DNA from: Hygrocybe punicea
Lineage: Eukaryota > Basidiomycota > Agaricomycetes > Agaricales > Hygrophoraceae
Reading direction: 5' to 3'
Length of the DNA stretch: 64,000 bases
Assembly (NCBI GenBank): GCA_963556145.1
Contig: OY744467.1
Coordinates: 4,588,001-4,652,000, forward strand
Each line of letters begins with the position of its first letter. The stretch's first letter is position 1. Below the pieces are notes generated by a model. The model made no database searches. It was given only the letters and a program-made list of their open reading frames with translations, and was not told where the DNA came from. Positions 47,284-57,900 of the stretch are shown one piece after another. A program made the position numbers and the translations under genes.

Positions 47284-48590
47284 ACTCTAGACCAGGAGCA
47301 GTTGAAGTCAGAGGCAACCAGAGAAGAAAAGAATGAGGACAGATCAAGGGTGGACAATTTTCATGGAATGCCCATGGCTGTCAACACTGTGGAGGAAATC
47401 ATTGATGATGATCATGCTATTATCAACACTGCTTCTGACCCTGAATTCTACATCTCCATCATGTCTTTCATCAATAAAAACCTCTTTGAACTAGGCTTTT
47501 CTGCTTTTCTACACCACAAGACTCAATCTTTCATTGGTATTTTGCAGGATGACAGAGATCCCCTGGTCCGACTCATGAAACTAGACAAGGTGCCTACAGA
47601 GAGTTATGCTGACATTGGTGGGCTAGAACAACAGATACAAGAAATCAAGGTATCTACACATTTCCCCTAGTTCTCCCTTTCAATAATCACTTCTTACTCA
47701 GGAATCTGTTGAGCTCCCTCTAACACATCCTGAGTTGTATGAAGAGATGGGCATCAAACCGCCTAAAGGTGTCATTCTATATGGTGTCCCTGGCACAGGG
47801 AAAATGCTCCTAGCAAATGCCATCCTGAACCAAACGTCTGCAACTGTTTTGCAAGTGGTTGGCTCTGAGTTGATTCAAAAGTACCTTGGAGATGGCCCTA
47901 AGCTTGTCCATGAGTTATTACAAGTGGTGGAGAAGCATGCTCCTAGCATCATTTTCATCAACAAAATTGATGCTATTGGTACAAAATGGTAATTGTCAAT
48001 ATCAGCCCTTTTTGTTGTTGCATATATTAATCTCGCTGGGTGTCACCAAGATATGAATCAATGTCTGGTGGTGAATGTGAAATCCAGAAACAATGTTGGA
48101 GCTTCTCAATCAACTTGATAGATTCAACACCCAGGAAACCTGAATGTCATCATGGCAATGAATAGGATCAAGTTGCTGGATCCTGCACTGATCTGACTGG
48201 GTTGTATTGATCACAAAATTGAATTTCCATTACCCAACATCAAGAGAAAGCAACATATTTTCCAGTTCCTCTTGTTTTACCCCAGTATTTTGCAGTTGCC
48301 TCAATACCTTGTATGTTTACATGCCTCGCACATGAGTCTTGGGGAAGACATAGACCTTGAAGAATCCAACACTATGGAAGACAACTTGCTTGTGGACACC
48401 AAAGCAGTGTGCACAGAAGCTGGCTTGCTTGCTCTTAGAGAGAGGCATATGAGGTCACCAAAGCAGACTTTACATCACCACAAGAGAAGGTGGCTGTCCC
48501 TCTTTTTTTGTCCTCTTTTGCCTTCTGATAGAAGTTTTGTTAGGTACCATACAGGGAACACCCAAAGGACTATATCTATGATTTTGGAGA
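47284..48590 (+). pseudogene. 26S proteasome ATPase RPT2 pseudogene
   Basis: The parent protein is a AAA ATPase of the proteasome base. Clear homology starts LDQEQLKSEATREEKNED and covers [74 protein letters not shown] and KAVCTEAGLLALRER. Introns are kept (47650-47701 and 47989-48050), so it came from DNA, not a processed RNA. It is dead: Walker A ends GKM rather than GKT, Walker B reads INKID rather than IDEID, and the Arg codon split by the second intron and another Arg near 48197 are now TGA. Most differences from the conserved family are C-to-T or G-to-A. It lies inside the 12.5-kb composite element. Confidence 0.85.
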
Positions 48591-49398
48591 TGTTCCAGAG
48601 GATGGGTAGCAGGGTTGCACACATTTTGAGCATAGAGATACTGTCAGATAAGATAGTTGTCGTAAATTCTGGATGCAAAGTTGCCCATCTTATGATAGAG
48701 TAATACTATTTGTATTGCAATAAGAAGTAGATAATTCATGTCAACCCCAACTTGGCTCATCCAGAAGACCCTATTGCTCCCAAGTAAATATTAATTAGTG
48801 TGTAGATGCTGTAGCTCAACCAACTAACCCTGTGTTGCAAGTATAGTGCACCTTTTCATTTTCTTGTATAAATTGGCATGTTGGATGCAACACATTTATT
48901 GCAAGTCAGTTACACTAGACACCCTGGGGGCACTTATTCAGACTGCTCCATTAACCTCTTAACCAAATTATCTAAGCCATCTCCTGTCATTTGAATTTCC
49001 CCTCATCTATATTGAAGCTCTCAGAACTCCACTTGGTGGCCAAACAGTAAGATTTTGAATTTGGCCACTAATGTCTCTTTTTTGTTTTAAGCATTCCCAA
49101 GCAACCCTTGCCTTTGTCCACCATTGCCAGAGCCTGCAGGTGGAGTTCTTATAATCCAATTACTCTTCTACATTTCCATTTATGCATGAAGTTCATTCAA
49201 GGGCTAAGAAACAAATCACATATGGGATTCATATTTTCTTTGAAACATTTCATCCCACAGAAATATTGAAAGCACTAATAACTTTATTTAAGCAAAGCCA
49301 ATTACGCAACAGACAGAAATCAACAGCAACTGGAATCAAATACGCTGCAAAAGAACACCAGATGAGATTATTAATGTCAGTGCGCGAGACCAATGTAC
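48591..49398. other. Degenerate CpG-poor stretch
   Basis: No intact gene. A short plus-strand frame at 49182-49688 overlaps the minus-strand exon at 49399-49707 and has no recognisable motif. The boundary to normal-composition DNA is near 49400. Confidence 0.4.
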
Positions 49399-49816
49399 CT
49401 ATTCAATTAATAACGTCGCAGTGCGACCAATGGCAGCACCATAGGCGGACTTGGGGGCCGGGAATTGCTTCCGAGGTGCTGTGGACGATCTGCAAGGAAT
49501 GGCCGATGTGGATGGAACCTGACCACCGAGTAGTGGTTCCTGCAGTTCCTGGGTATCACTGGCCGAGGACCATCCTGAAAGCTGAAGCACGGGAGACAGC
49601 GCATCACTGGCACCAAGAGCGTCGTCGTCGGCGCTCAACGATGCCTGCAATTCTAAGGCAAACACGGAGTTGCTGGTGTTCTGAGTAGGTGCCTGAGACG
49701 GGGTGCACTGAGGAGAAATCAGCATGTAGTAACGAAAGGATAGATAAAAATGAACTCACATTCGTCATCTCGAGCTGAGCGGAACGTGGCAACATTGTAG
49801 AACTTAGTGAAAACAT
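49399..49816 (-). pseudogene. 5' exons of a CTCAGT-element gene (fragment)
   Basis: The start ATG 49816 gives MFSLSSTMLPRSAQ. Exon 1 is 49816-49760 and the intron is 49759-49708 (GTGAGTTC...CTCCTCAG). Exon 2 runs from 49707 to a stop at 49399. The promoter, exon 1 and intron match those at 8350-8650 in the small element, where the ATG is damaged. The Ser/Ala-rich protein (SADDDALGASDALSP) resembles nothing I can name. The gene is probably cut short where degenerate sequence begins, leaving an N-terminal fragment of a second element-encoded protein. Confidence 0.5.
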
Positions 49817-50035
49817 GGTCTGATGCTTGAGCATGCGGACACACAAATATAAGTTCCGCGCCGGACTAAAGTTGTACTTTACCTTGACTAATTTTGATGG
49901 GAAATAGTGGCGGTACCTGAAGGTAACAAACTTTGACGTTTTGCAGACTACAAGTTGACTATAATTGACCATGGGTCGACTTTGACCTGATTTCACATGA
50001 CTTCACTTGAATATTCGTTTTTACTGAGAGTCACC

Positions 50036-50301
50036 ACTAATCGACTCTGCTTAGGGAGCACGTGAATAGCCAGATATCAGAGCTTGGTCTGTCCAGCTTG
50101 AAGCCAGGATAGAACAAGTCCATATGAATTTTTGTGTGTACAATTGGTAAAAAGTCTATAAAGAGAAAAGGGACAAAAAATGGGTTCAGTTTGAAAGGAA
50201 AGATGGGAGGACTACACAAAAAGAAAGTACTCAGGAGGGTGCGAGTGGCAAGATAAATGCCCACTGGCATATGGAAGCCACAAAAAGAATGGGGAAGCAA
50301 A
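50036..50301. other. Flank between composite element and YR relic
   Basis: Immediate right flank of the 7-bp duplication and 3' flank of the recombinase relic. No gene was recognised. Confidence 0.4.
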
Positions 50302-50640
50302 CTAGGCAGAATGTGCAGCACGGCCATCATGATGTATCAAAGCATGTAGTAAAACTGGGTTCTTCCGGATATAGATCTGGAAGGCCGTGGATGACCAACG
50401 TCCGGCAGCTTGTATGATGTGAGGGGCTGCTCCTGCAATGGCGAGCGAAGTGGCACCACCTGCATGCAAGGATTGGCTGGCAAGTGAGATGGGGAAAAGC
50501 CTGTGCATGCAAGTGATAAACCAAGAGCGCTGAGGAACCGTCCCATTGGACCTGAGCCACAGTTGAGGGTGGAATGGAAAAACGGCATCCTGTGACGTCA
50601 GGTAACAGTGGAAGTGCAGATGAGGGTCGTCATCACCCAC
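50302..50640 (-). pseudogene. Tyrosine recombinase C-terminal fragment
   Basis: The minus strand encodes FPFHPQLWLRSNGTVPQRSW, then QSLHAGGATSLAIAGAAPHI, IQAAGRWSSTAFQIYIRKNP and a stop at 50302. This is the C-terminal catalytic region of YR enzymes as found in DIRS/Crypton-type elements, with the GRWSS box and the nucleophile Tyr in IYIRK. The conserved Arg before AGGAT is His (CAT, one transition from CGT), so it should be inactive. The N-terminal part is absent. Confidence 0.65.
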
Positions 50641-50654
50641 TAGTGATTTTATTC

Positions 50655-51129
50655 GGTCACAGCAAGACAAGGAGATCGCGCTCGGCCATTTCTCTGCCTC
50701 ATTCAGTTCTGAACTTTTACCAGGTATGTACAGCATGCCAATCCATGCCGTCCCAAAACCACGCTCCGTCAACCTATGCCTCGTCGTTGACCATAGCGCG
50801 AGTCCTTACTCACTGAACTCACTCATCTCTCATTCCGCAATCGTCAGCTCCTGGCTGGACACTCTACACGATCTGGGTCAGGCACTGCTCAATTTCCGGC
50901 ATGTGCATGGCAACATCCCTCTCACGCTCTTCAAGTCTGACGTATCACAGGCCTACCGCCGCATGCCGTTGCATTTCTTGTATCAAGTGAAGCAGATCAT
51001 TACTGTCGACAATGAGCATTTTGTGGACCAGAACAACAACTTTGGCAACAGGGGTGCATACCGCATCTGGGCCGCCTTCATGGCCTTAGTGATTTGGATA
51101 GCAATCTATGTTAAGTCTCTCACTGACTT
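50655..51129 (+). pseudogene. Reverse transcriptase fragment of a YR-type retroelement
   Basis: The plus strand reads KEIALGHFSASF, YSMPIHAVPKPRS, LCLVVDHSASPYSLNSL, LFKSDVSQAYRRMP, VKQIITVDNEHFVDQNNNFG and RIWAAFMALVIWIA. This is the start of an RT domain of the class that often accompanies tyrosine recombinases in Agaricomycetes. It stops before the YxDD box. It faces away from the recombinase fragment only about 15 bp to its left, so the two are rearranged. Confidence 0.62.
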
Positions 51130-51507
51130 GTCATCAGCAAAAGAGCAAAAATGTTGCAATGTCAGGTGACGATTGTATGTGATGGGCGGACCGGCGATCT
51201 CTAGTATGTGAAGGCAACGCAAGGCAAGCGAGTGACAGACGGGGTGGTCGTGCAGGGAGGCACCTCAACAGCAGAGTATTGCAGCGTCTGGCAAGGGAGA
51301 GTGCAGAAAGATATTAACAATACAATAAATGATAATATATAGGCTGGCAGGTAGTTTCTTCTAAGCGGAAGCGCAGGAAGGCATTGACATTATTATACAT
51401 GGGATGTCGGGGAGCTTCTTGCATTCCTATGTCAGGCTGTCGGTACACTATATTACGGTGCACTGGCAAGGGGGGTGGAGCAGGCTGCAGTAGACAATCT
51501 GAGTCCA
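51130..51507. other. Spacer between RT relic and Plavaka gene end
   Basis: 3' flank of the Plavaka transposase gene (minus strand). A repeated GGCAAG / GCAGAAAG motif occurs twice, but no gene was recognised. Confidence 0.35.
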
Positions 51508-52346
51508 TTAAAGCCATGCATACCCCTCTGTATAATACAAATCCTCAATCCCATCGTTGTCCTCTCCATCCTCGGGTCCCAAGTTCATGTCCTCCGAGAC
51601 TGCGTCGTCGTCGTCTTCGTTTCCGTCGCCTTCGTTTCCGTCGCCTTCATTTTCATCATCGCTGGCCTCACAGTAGCCATAGTCTTGTTCTTCTTGTTCT
51701 ACATCCTCACCTTCCCTCTCCAAGGCAACATTGAATGCGCCCTCTTCCTCGTCTTGCTCATTCTGATCCAGCTCTACTATATCCTTCTCTGCAAATCGAG
51801 TTGCCTTGTGACCGATCCCATCGCCAAGGAATCGCATAAACATGTCTCGATCGACGAACCTACCCAGGGCCTTGGATGTTAATACATTTCGGGAGCCAGA
51901 AAAGAACCTCACGTACATATTCACATAGTAGTAAACCCAGTCCTCATCATTTTCACATGGTTGGCGTGCAATTGATTGCCCCAAGAGGTGCGAGGTGCGT
52001 CCATATGCAAAGGCAGGAATAAGGTGCACTGCCCGGATTACTTCTTTTGGATCTAGGAATCCAAATGCGTCTAGAACACCAGACTCGACAAAGCCGACGC
52101 GGTGGAGACGACGGGTTTTGAAGCCACCTGGACTACTGAGGTCACGACCGAACCACCGTACCCACAAAAACTCCATTCTCTGCGCTTCAGCCAGGGTGGT
52201 GTGCCTAACGTTGACGTGAAAAACACCAATGACACGAGCATACCAATATGGATGTGGATCAGTGTCGTCCTCGTCTTCATGTGCAAGGACCATGATGTCA
52301 GGGTGTGTCCGAGGGTTGATGGAATCTTGATCACGGCGCATATTGT
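51508..52346 (-). pseudogene. Plavaka-type transposase, C-terminal part (split by LTR element)
   Basis: Continues the gene of 62098-64000 after a 9.75-kb retrotransposon. The first codons after the break are ATG CGC CGT GAT (MRRDQDSINPRTHPDIMV). Then come HPYWYARVIGVFHVNVRHT, FLWVRWFGRDLSSPGG, LHRVGFVESG, FGFLDPKEVIRAVHLIPAF, EDWVYYYVN, an intron ending TAG at about 51875, FVDRDMFMRFLGDG and an Asp/Glu-rich tail, with a stop at 51508. It matches the truncated copy at 6431-8100 throughout. The ORF itself is undamaged, so the insertion is the main lesion seen. Confidence 0.68.
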
Positions 52347-53139
52347 TGTAAAGGCGAGGTCGGGGTGGCTGCGGAATAATAATCCTAAGCCTGTGGGGTC
52401 AGCGTAGAAGTGACTAGGAATAGTCTAACAAGCTTCAGTAAGATAATAGGATATAAAAAGTAAGAAGCCGCCGAGTAAACTACTGAAATCTATCAAGACC
52501 GATCGAAGCCGACGAAGCCGATGATGTCAGGTACGGCGGGTCGGGTGTCGGGTGACGAGAAACGTAGAGATAAAGGCGGTAGAACGACGGGGAGGGCGTC
52601 GAGGAATCCGACGAGCAATGTGTGCGATGGAATTTACTGAGAGACTAATTCTCAGAGAGAGGAAATGGGGGAACTGGTTTCTTATTTTGAGACGGCGCTT
52701 GGGCACCGTTTTTATACTACAAAGTTCTGTACCTAGATTCGGACGAGAGTCCTCGGCCGATGAGAGGAAACAAAGGAGAATAAAAATGGGGAAGTAGGAA
52801 GAGCGTTGCGAGGCGACGATGACAGGGAAAATGGGTGGAAGATATAAAAACCGTAAAAGATGCAAAATACTTTACTATATCCCCATAAGGGAGACGCTAG
52901 GCGTGAATAAGGCAAGTCCGATGTCGGGATCCCAGTCCGATGAGATCTATCTTTGATATTTGAAGTTCTGCGAGTTTAGGAGATAGACCGACCAGGTACG
53001 TGAGCGGCCGTGCTAGTCGGTATGCATCGGGTTGCGTCGGGTTGCGTCGGGTTCGAACATAGATTGCTAGAGACGTCGGGTTCGAGCGGATTCGCTAGAT
53101 ATCGATGTTACGGCCTCAGAGGGTCGAGGACCCTCTACA
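52347..53139 (-). repeat. 3' LTR
   Basis: 793 bp, with inverted TGTA/TACA ends. It contains an extra GACGAAGCC-like 9-bp unit near 52512 compared with the other LTR. The sequence after 53139 read on the minus strand (AAGACCCAAGGAGA) is the likely polypurine tract. Confidence 0.93.
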
Positions 53140-53308
53140 TCTCCTTGGGTCTTCTAATAGAGACCATCCGTGGTCGAGAATATGGGATCTCCGAATGCGG
53201 GTCGCGAATGTGGCCAATCACGTGAGCGGCCAAACAACAGCAAAGTAAAAAAATAAAAATTTTCTCGTTGTTGATCCGACCTTTCCTCTACACCATCACA
53301 CGTTCACA
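53140..53308. other. Spacer between 3' LTR and antisense gene
   Basis: Holds the polypurine tract of the retroelement (minus strand) and the presumed promoter of the antisense gene. Confidence 0.4.
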
Positions 53309-54705
53309 ATGTCCCAAATCTACGACAACTTCCTCGCCTTCGTCGAAAGCATCGAACCCGATGTCCGGGCAGACTACGAAGAGGCCGTCAACGCGGTCAC
53401 CGTGTTTCATAGCGACGACCTCGTAACGATGGTGGACGGCAACGAGGGGATGGCCCAACAATGGTTAAGCGGCCGCAAGAAGGCGCTGGTGAGTTTCCTT
53501 ATTGACTACGCGTGTCCTAAGATAGCTCATGTCGTCCCGCCAGCGTGCTTATAATGGAATCGTCGCGGAACTCCGAGCTGGTGGTACGAGGCCAGTAACG
53601 CCACCGTTATGGGCCGACCGCCAATCGTACGCCAACGATGTCGAAGAGTGGCTGAAAGAAGCGGCGGACCGAGAGAGGCATGAAAAGGAAGAAGCCAGAC
53701 GGCGGGCGGATGAAGAAGTGGCTACGCGGGAAGAGGAGGCCAGACGGATGGCAGAGGCAAATGCACGAGTGGAGGCGGAGAAAAGGTGAAAGGCGGCAGA
53801 GGAAAGGCGGGAGCGGCTTAGAATAGAACAACACGAGCAGCACTGGAATCAAGAAGTGGACCGGGTTGAAAGGGATGGAGCCGTGTATCGGCGGCGGCTC
53901 AGCGAAGAACGGCGAGCTGAAGCAAACGCATCGGTCGCGGGTGAACCAAGGACTGAGTCGATTCCGGAGGGCGAAGCCGCAGTTGGGCCAGAGGAAGGCC
54001 CCGTCGACCCGGCACCAGAGACACCGGCCGATGTAGAAGACGTAGATATGCCGGGCGTAGAGACCGGAGACCTGGCTGGTACGACGGTGAGTTCCTGTGT
54101 TGGTTCCTTTGTTCTTTAGTCACTGATCCTGGTAATAGTTCACCGGGCCATTTCCCCTACAACCCTGCACCAACTGCGTCAAGGCGCAAGAGGCGTGTCG
54201 AGGCATCACGGGCTATGTGTGCAAACGATGCCGGAGGCTGAAGAAGAGATGTACTAACGCTACACACTGGACAGGCGGGGGTCGGCGCAAGGTGGATACC
54301 GGAAAGGGCAAAGAGGTCGCGGTCGGCACGAGGAAGCCGTTGTCATTCACGACAAAGCCCATCCGCAGTAGGCCTGCCCGGGCCTCAACGAGCAAACCAC
54401 GGGTCGAGGACGTGGAGTTGGTCGAGGACGATGATGAAGACGAGGAGGAGTCGGAGGAAGAGCGGCCGACGAAAAGGCTTAGGACGGCCTCGGCAGCGAA
54501 CCCGTTCATTTTGACGATGGAGAATTACGAGCAAGTGTCGGCGCGGCTAGCGGTCCTTACGGAGGAGCTGGGAGCCCTGGGCACCAACGTCAACCGTCAC
54601 CTCGTCCACTTCGGTCAAGAGTTCCAGCGGCTTCGCGTCGATCTCGAACGGTTGACCTCAAGGTTGGCGATGTTGAAGCAGGATTATGAGACCGGCCGCC
54701 TGTAA
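53309..54705 (+). pseudogene. Antisense passenger gene: coiled coil plus Zn2Cys6-like cluster
   Basis: It lies between integrase and 3' LTR, transcribed opposite to gag-pol. Exons 53309-53488, 53526-54086 and 54139-54705 are joined by GT-AG introns (53489-53525, 54087-54138). The N-terminus MSQIYDNFLAFVESIEPDVR is followed by a charged coiled coil (KEEARRRADEEVATREEEAR), an acidic linker, then a cluster with spacing CX2CX6CX7CX2CX6C (CTNCVKAQEAC, CKRCRRLKKRC), matching the fungal Zn2Cys6 binuclear cluster. An acidic stretch and a terminal coiled coil (LERLTSRLAMLKQDYETGRL) follow. TGA 53787-53789 interrupts the coiled coil in frame; CGA is a likely ancestor. The function is unknown; DNA binding or control of the element is inference. 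Confidence 0.68.
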
Positions 54706-54914
54706 AATATATATATAAAAATAACGAGCCCATTGTATATATAAAAAAAATATATCGTGTACATAAAAGACGTGTCAGCTTGTTCACCCAGCTAAGGAAA
54801 GCCGATCGGCTCCCGAAGACATAGGACTATTCGCATCATTCGTCATATCGTTAGAAAACTAAGAGGAACTAAATAAAATGGGGGTATAACGTGGACAGAA
54901 TATAAATGAAATGC
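54706..54914. other. Convergent spacer between antisense gene and integrase
   Basis: AT-rich 3' region shared by convergent reading frames. It holds ATATATATATAAAA and AATAAAATGGG, which may serve as 3'-end signals. Confidence 0.4.
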
Positions 54915-57900
54915 TTAATCGTCGTCGGGTGAGGAGTCTATAGAGGGCGGGTACGTCGGATCATCAAGATCGTTTGAATCGGTATCGTCGGCATCGGGGT
55001 ATTGTAAGAAGTCGTCCAACGGTATCGATATTTTTGAGCGGGCGTGGTAGGGTACGACTCGGAAAGTGGCAAATCGAGATTTAGAAACCGCACCGTCGAG
55101 TTCGGCGAGTATGTAGGATCCGCCTACTGTTTTCCTGACGACAACCATGGGTCCAAAGTACCGCGGTTTTGCTTTACGATCGAGAGACATTTCGATATGT
55201 GAATTTCGGACGAGAACGAGGTTACCGGGTTCGAAGTCGTAAACTTTGATCGTGTTGGCGTATTTCTGCTCGAATTGCCGGGCGGACGCGAGCCGAGATT
55301 TGGTAAGCTTTTCTTTGACCCGATCGAGGTCGGCTTCTCGTTTACGAAGTTGTCGGGCGCGGATGACTATGAGGTCGGTCGTAGACATCGTATCTTGCGT
55401 CGGAACCATGTACGTAGCTTCGGCAAAATCGAATGGAAAAAGCGGTTCTACTCCATGTGCGATGTAGTAGGACGAGTATCCGAGGCTTTTGTGTGTCGTG
55501 ACCCGTTCGGCCTAAAATACGGAGTGGGTTACGGTGTGCCATTTCTTTTCATCTCCATCACAACTTTTCATAATGGCCTCCCGGACATCTAGGTGGTGAC
55601 GCTCAACGGGTCCGTTCGCTTGTGAGTTATAGGGCGAAATGCGGATGTGGCGGATACCGTAGCGGGAGGCGAGATAGTCGAGCGCTTCTACGAACGGCTT
55701 GCCGTTGTCAGTAACGATTTCTTCGAGAGCGCCCCAATGGCATAAGATGTCTTCGAACAAGAACGTGCCAATGGTGGAGCCGGTCTCGCGGCGTAACATG
55801 CGGAACTCAGGGTAGGCGGACAGGGAGCAACGGGCTTGGACGATGTATCGATAGCCGCCGGATCATGGCATAAACATTGTGTCGACATACGCTTTATGAA
55901 ATAGCGAGGCCGGTGTAGCGACGGTGGGCGGAATGTGATGATAACGCATTTGCCGTACTTGGCACTGATGGCAAGACTGGACATACCACTTAACGTCGTG
56001 GTCGAGGTGCGGCCACCAGAAACGATCGAGTAGCCGAGCGCGGACGGAGAATATACCTTTGTGGCCGAGAGAGTCGTGAGCGTCTTTGAGTAACTGAAGC
56101 CGGCGGTTGGGCGGTATGACAAGTTTGTGTTTTCCGTGACGGTCTTTGCGCCAAAGCTTGTTATCGGTGACGAAGAATTCAAGGGCGTATTGTAAGAACA
56201 GACGGTATTCTTCGTCCGTGAAGTTCGCGGGTCGGGTTAGATCTCGTAACCAGATCTCGACGAGGGCAAGACGAGCATCGGCCACGCGGGCTTTATCGGA
56301 TCGCGGTATGTCAGAAACGGCTTCCTGATTTGTGTAGACGAGGACGGCGGGTAATTCTTGGAGTCGGTCAGCTGTGGCACGGCAGCGGCCGCATACGGCA
56401 ATCGGCTTAGACGGTATGGGGACGGGTCAGTAGTTGACGACTTCCATAAAGAAACCGTAGGAGTGGTTGAGCCAATCGTCGGAATCGTTGATCTCCTCGG
56501 GGTCTTCTGCAGCGTGAGGATGTCGGGAGAGTCCATCGGGTGCACCGTGTGCGGAAGCGGGTACGTGAACGAGTCCAAAGTCAAATAAGAGCACGCCGGC
56601 TATCCATCGGTTGATCGTAGCATTGGGCTGAATGTTGGGGTTGTTGAGCATCCCTTTTATGTACTTCGCGTCGACTTCAACGGTGAGGTTGCGGACGCCG
56701 ATAATGAAAATCCGATAGGCGCGGAGGGCCCTGAAGAGACCGTAGAGTTCGAGCTTGGACTGGGAGTATCGGGCTTCGCGTTCGTTCCATGATATTGAAC
56801 CAAAGCGATTCGGATAGCGCTTTCCGTCGGCGCGGATTTGCATCAGAACGAAGCTGACTCCAAGAACGGATGAATCGACGGCGAGAATCACTTCCCATTC
56901 ACGCGTGTAGTCGATAGCGCGCAGCGCTGGCGACGTAATGACGGTGTTTTTGAGGTAGTCAACGGCGGTCTCTTCTTCTTCACCAAATTCGAAGGGTATA
57001 CCTTTGCGGGTAAGACGGACGAGGGGTCGGGAGTGGAGCGAGAAGTCCTTGATAAAAATACGCAAGACGCCGCAGATGCCGAGAAAGGCGCGAACTTCGG
57101 TGAGGTTGGTCGGCAGTGGCCAATCGCGAATCTTCTGTACTTTGGAGTCGTCGGCTACTCTTCCTTCGTATGTGCATCGGTGGCCAACAATGATGACTGA
57201 GGGTCGACACAACTCGAGTTTTTTGCCGTTGAAGGTACCGCCAACATAGCGGAAACACTGGATGACGCGGTTGACACCTTGGAAGTGCTCCAAAATGAAA
57301 CGTCGAATTGCCGGGTTCTCGGGTATAGTCTCGTAGGTACCGTCGGGTTGCTCGTAACGGGTTGGAGGCCCTTTGACGGGAATATCGTCCATATACGGAA
57401 TGGCAAGATGAGGGATTTCGTCACGGAGGATGTACGTGGAGTCACCGTGTAGGATCTGCGGGGAATTTGTGTATCCCATAGCAATCCACGTAAGTCGAAG
57501 CGTTCCGAGTGGAGACTGAAAGGTCATATAGTCCCGAGACGAGGGGTGGACGAGGGGTTGGTCGAAAGAGATGAAGAGGTCGAAGGAAGCGTAGCAAGAG
57601 TGGCCGCCAAAGGCCTCGGCCAAGTGCTCGGTCATGGGTGGTACGGCGGGATCGCGGATAGTGACGGCGTTAAGCGGCTGTAGATCGTGGATGATTCGAA
57701 GAGACTTCCCATCCTTTTTCAAAACGCAGAACCAGCGGGAGCGGTATGACGAATTCGAGGGTTCATAGGTACCGGCGTTAATTTTGTCTTTGATGATGCC
57801 GATGACTTCATTAAGGATGCCGGGTGGGATTGGGATATTGCGATGGATCCACGGGTCGTGCAGTACGGTGGGAATGTGGATCGGCGGGAAGTAGTCCGTA

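Larger units (their letters stand above)
37481..50028. mobile_element. 12.5-kb composite CTCAGT-type DNA transposon, 7-bp TSD
   Basis: The left end CTCAGTGAAAGTGAAAATTC and the right end, read inverted as CTCAGTAAAAACGAATATTC, are the two termini of the family seen at 8334-9399. An exact 7-bp duplication AGTCACC flanks them (37474-37480 and 50029-50035). Inside are a minus-strand accessory gene (38012-41602), a divergent plus-strand tnp2 transposase relic (41751-46380), two hAT-like insertions, an RPT2-derived pseudogene and a 5' gene fragment next to the right end (49399-49816). The tnp2 gene could be the family transposase or a nested guest; no separate ends were found for it. The inserts and lesions imply the element is no longer autonomous. 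Confidence 0.75.

Noticed and set aside
49182..49688. 168-codon plus-strand frame
   Set aside because: Overlaps the better supported minus-strand exon, which shares its promoter, first exon and intron with the element at 8334.
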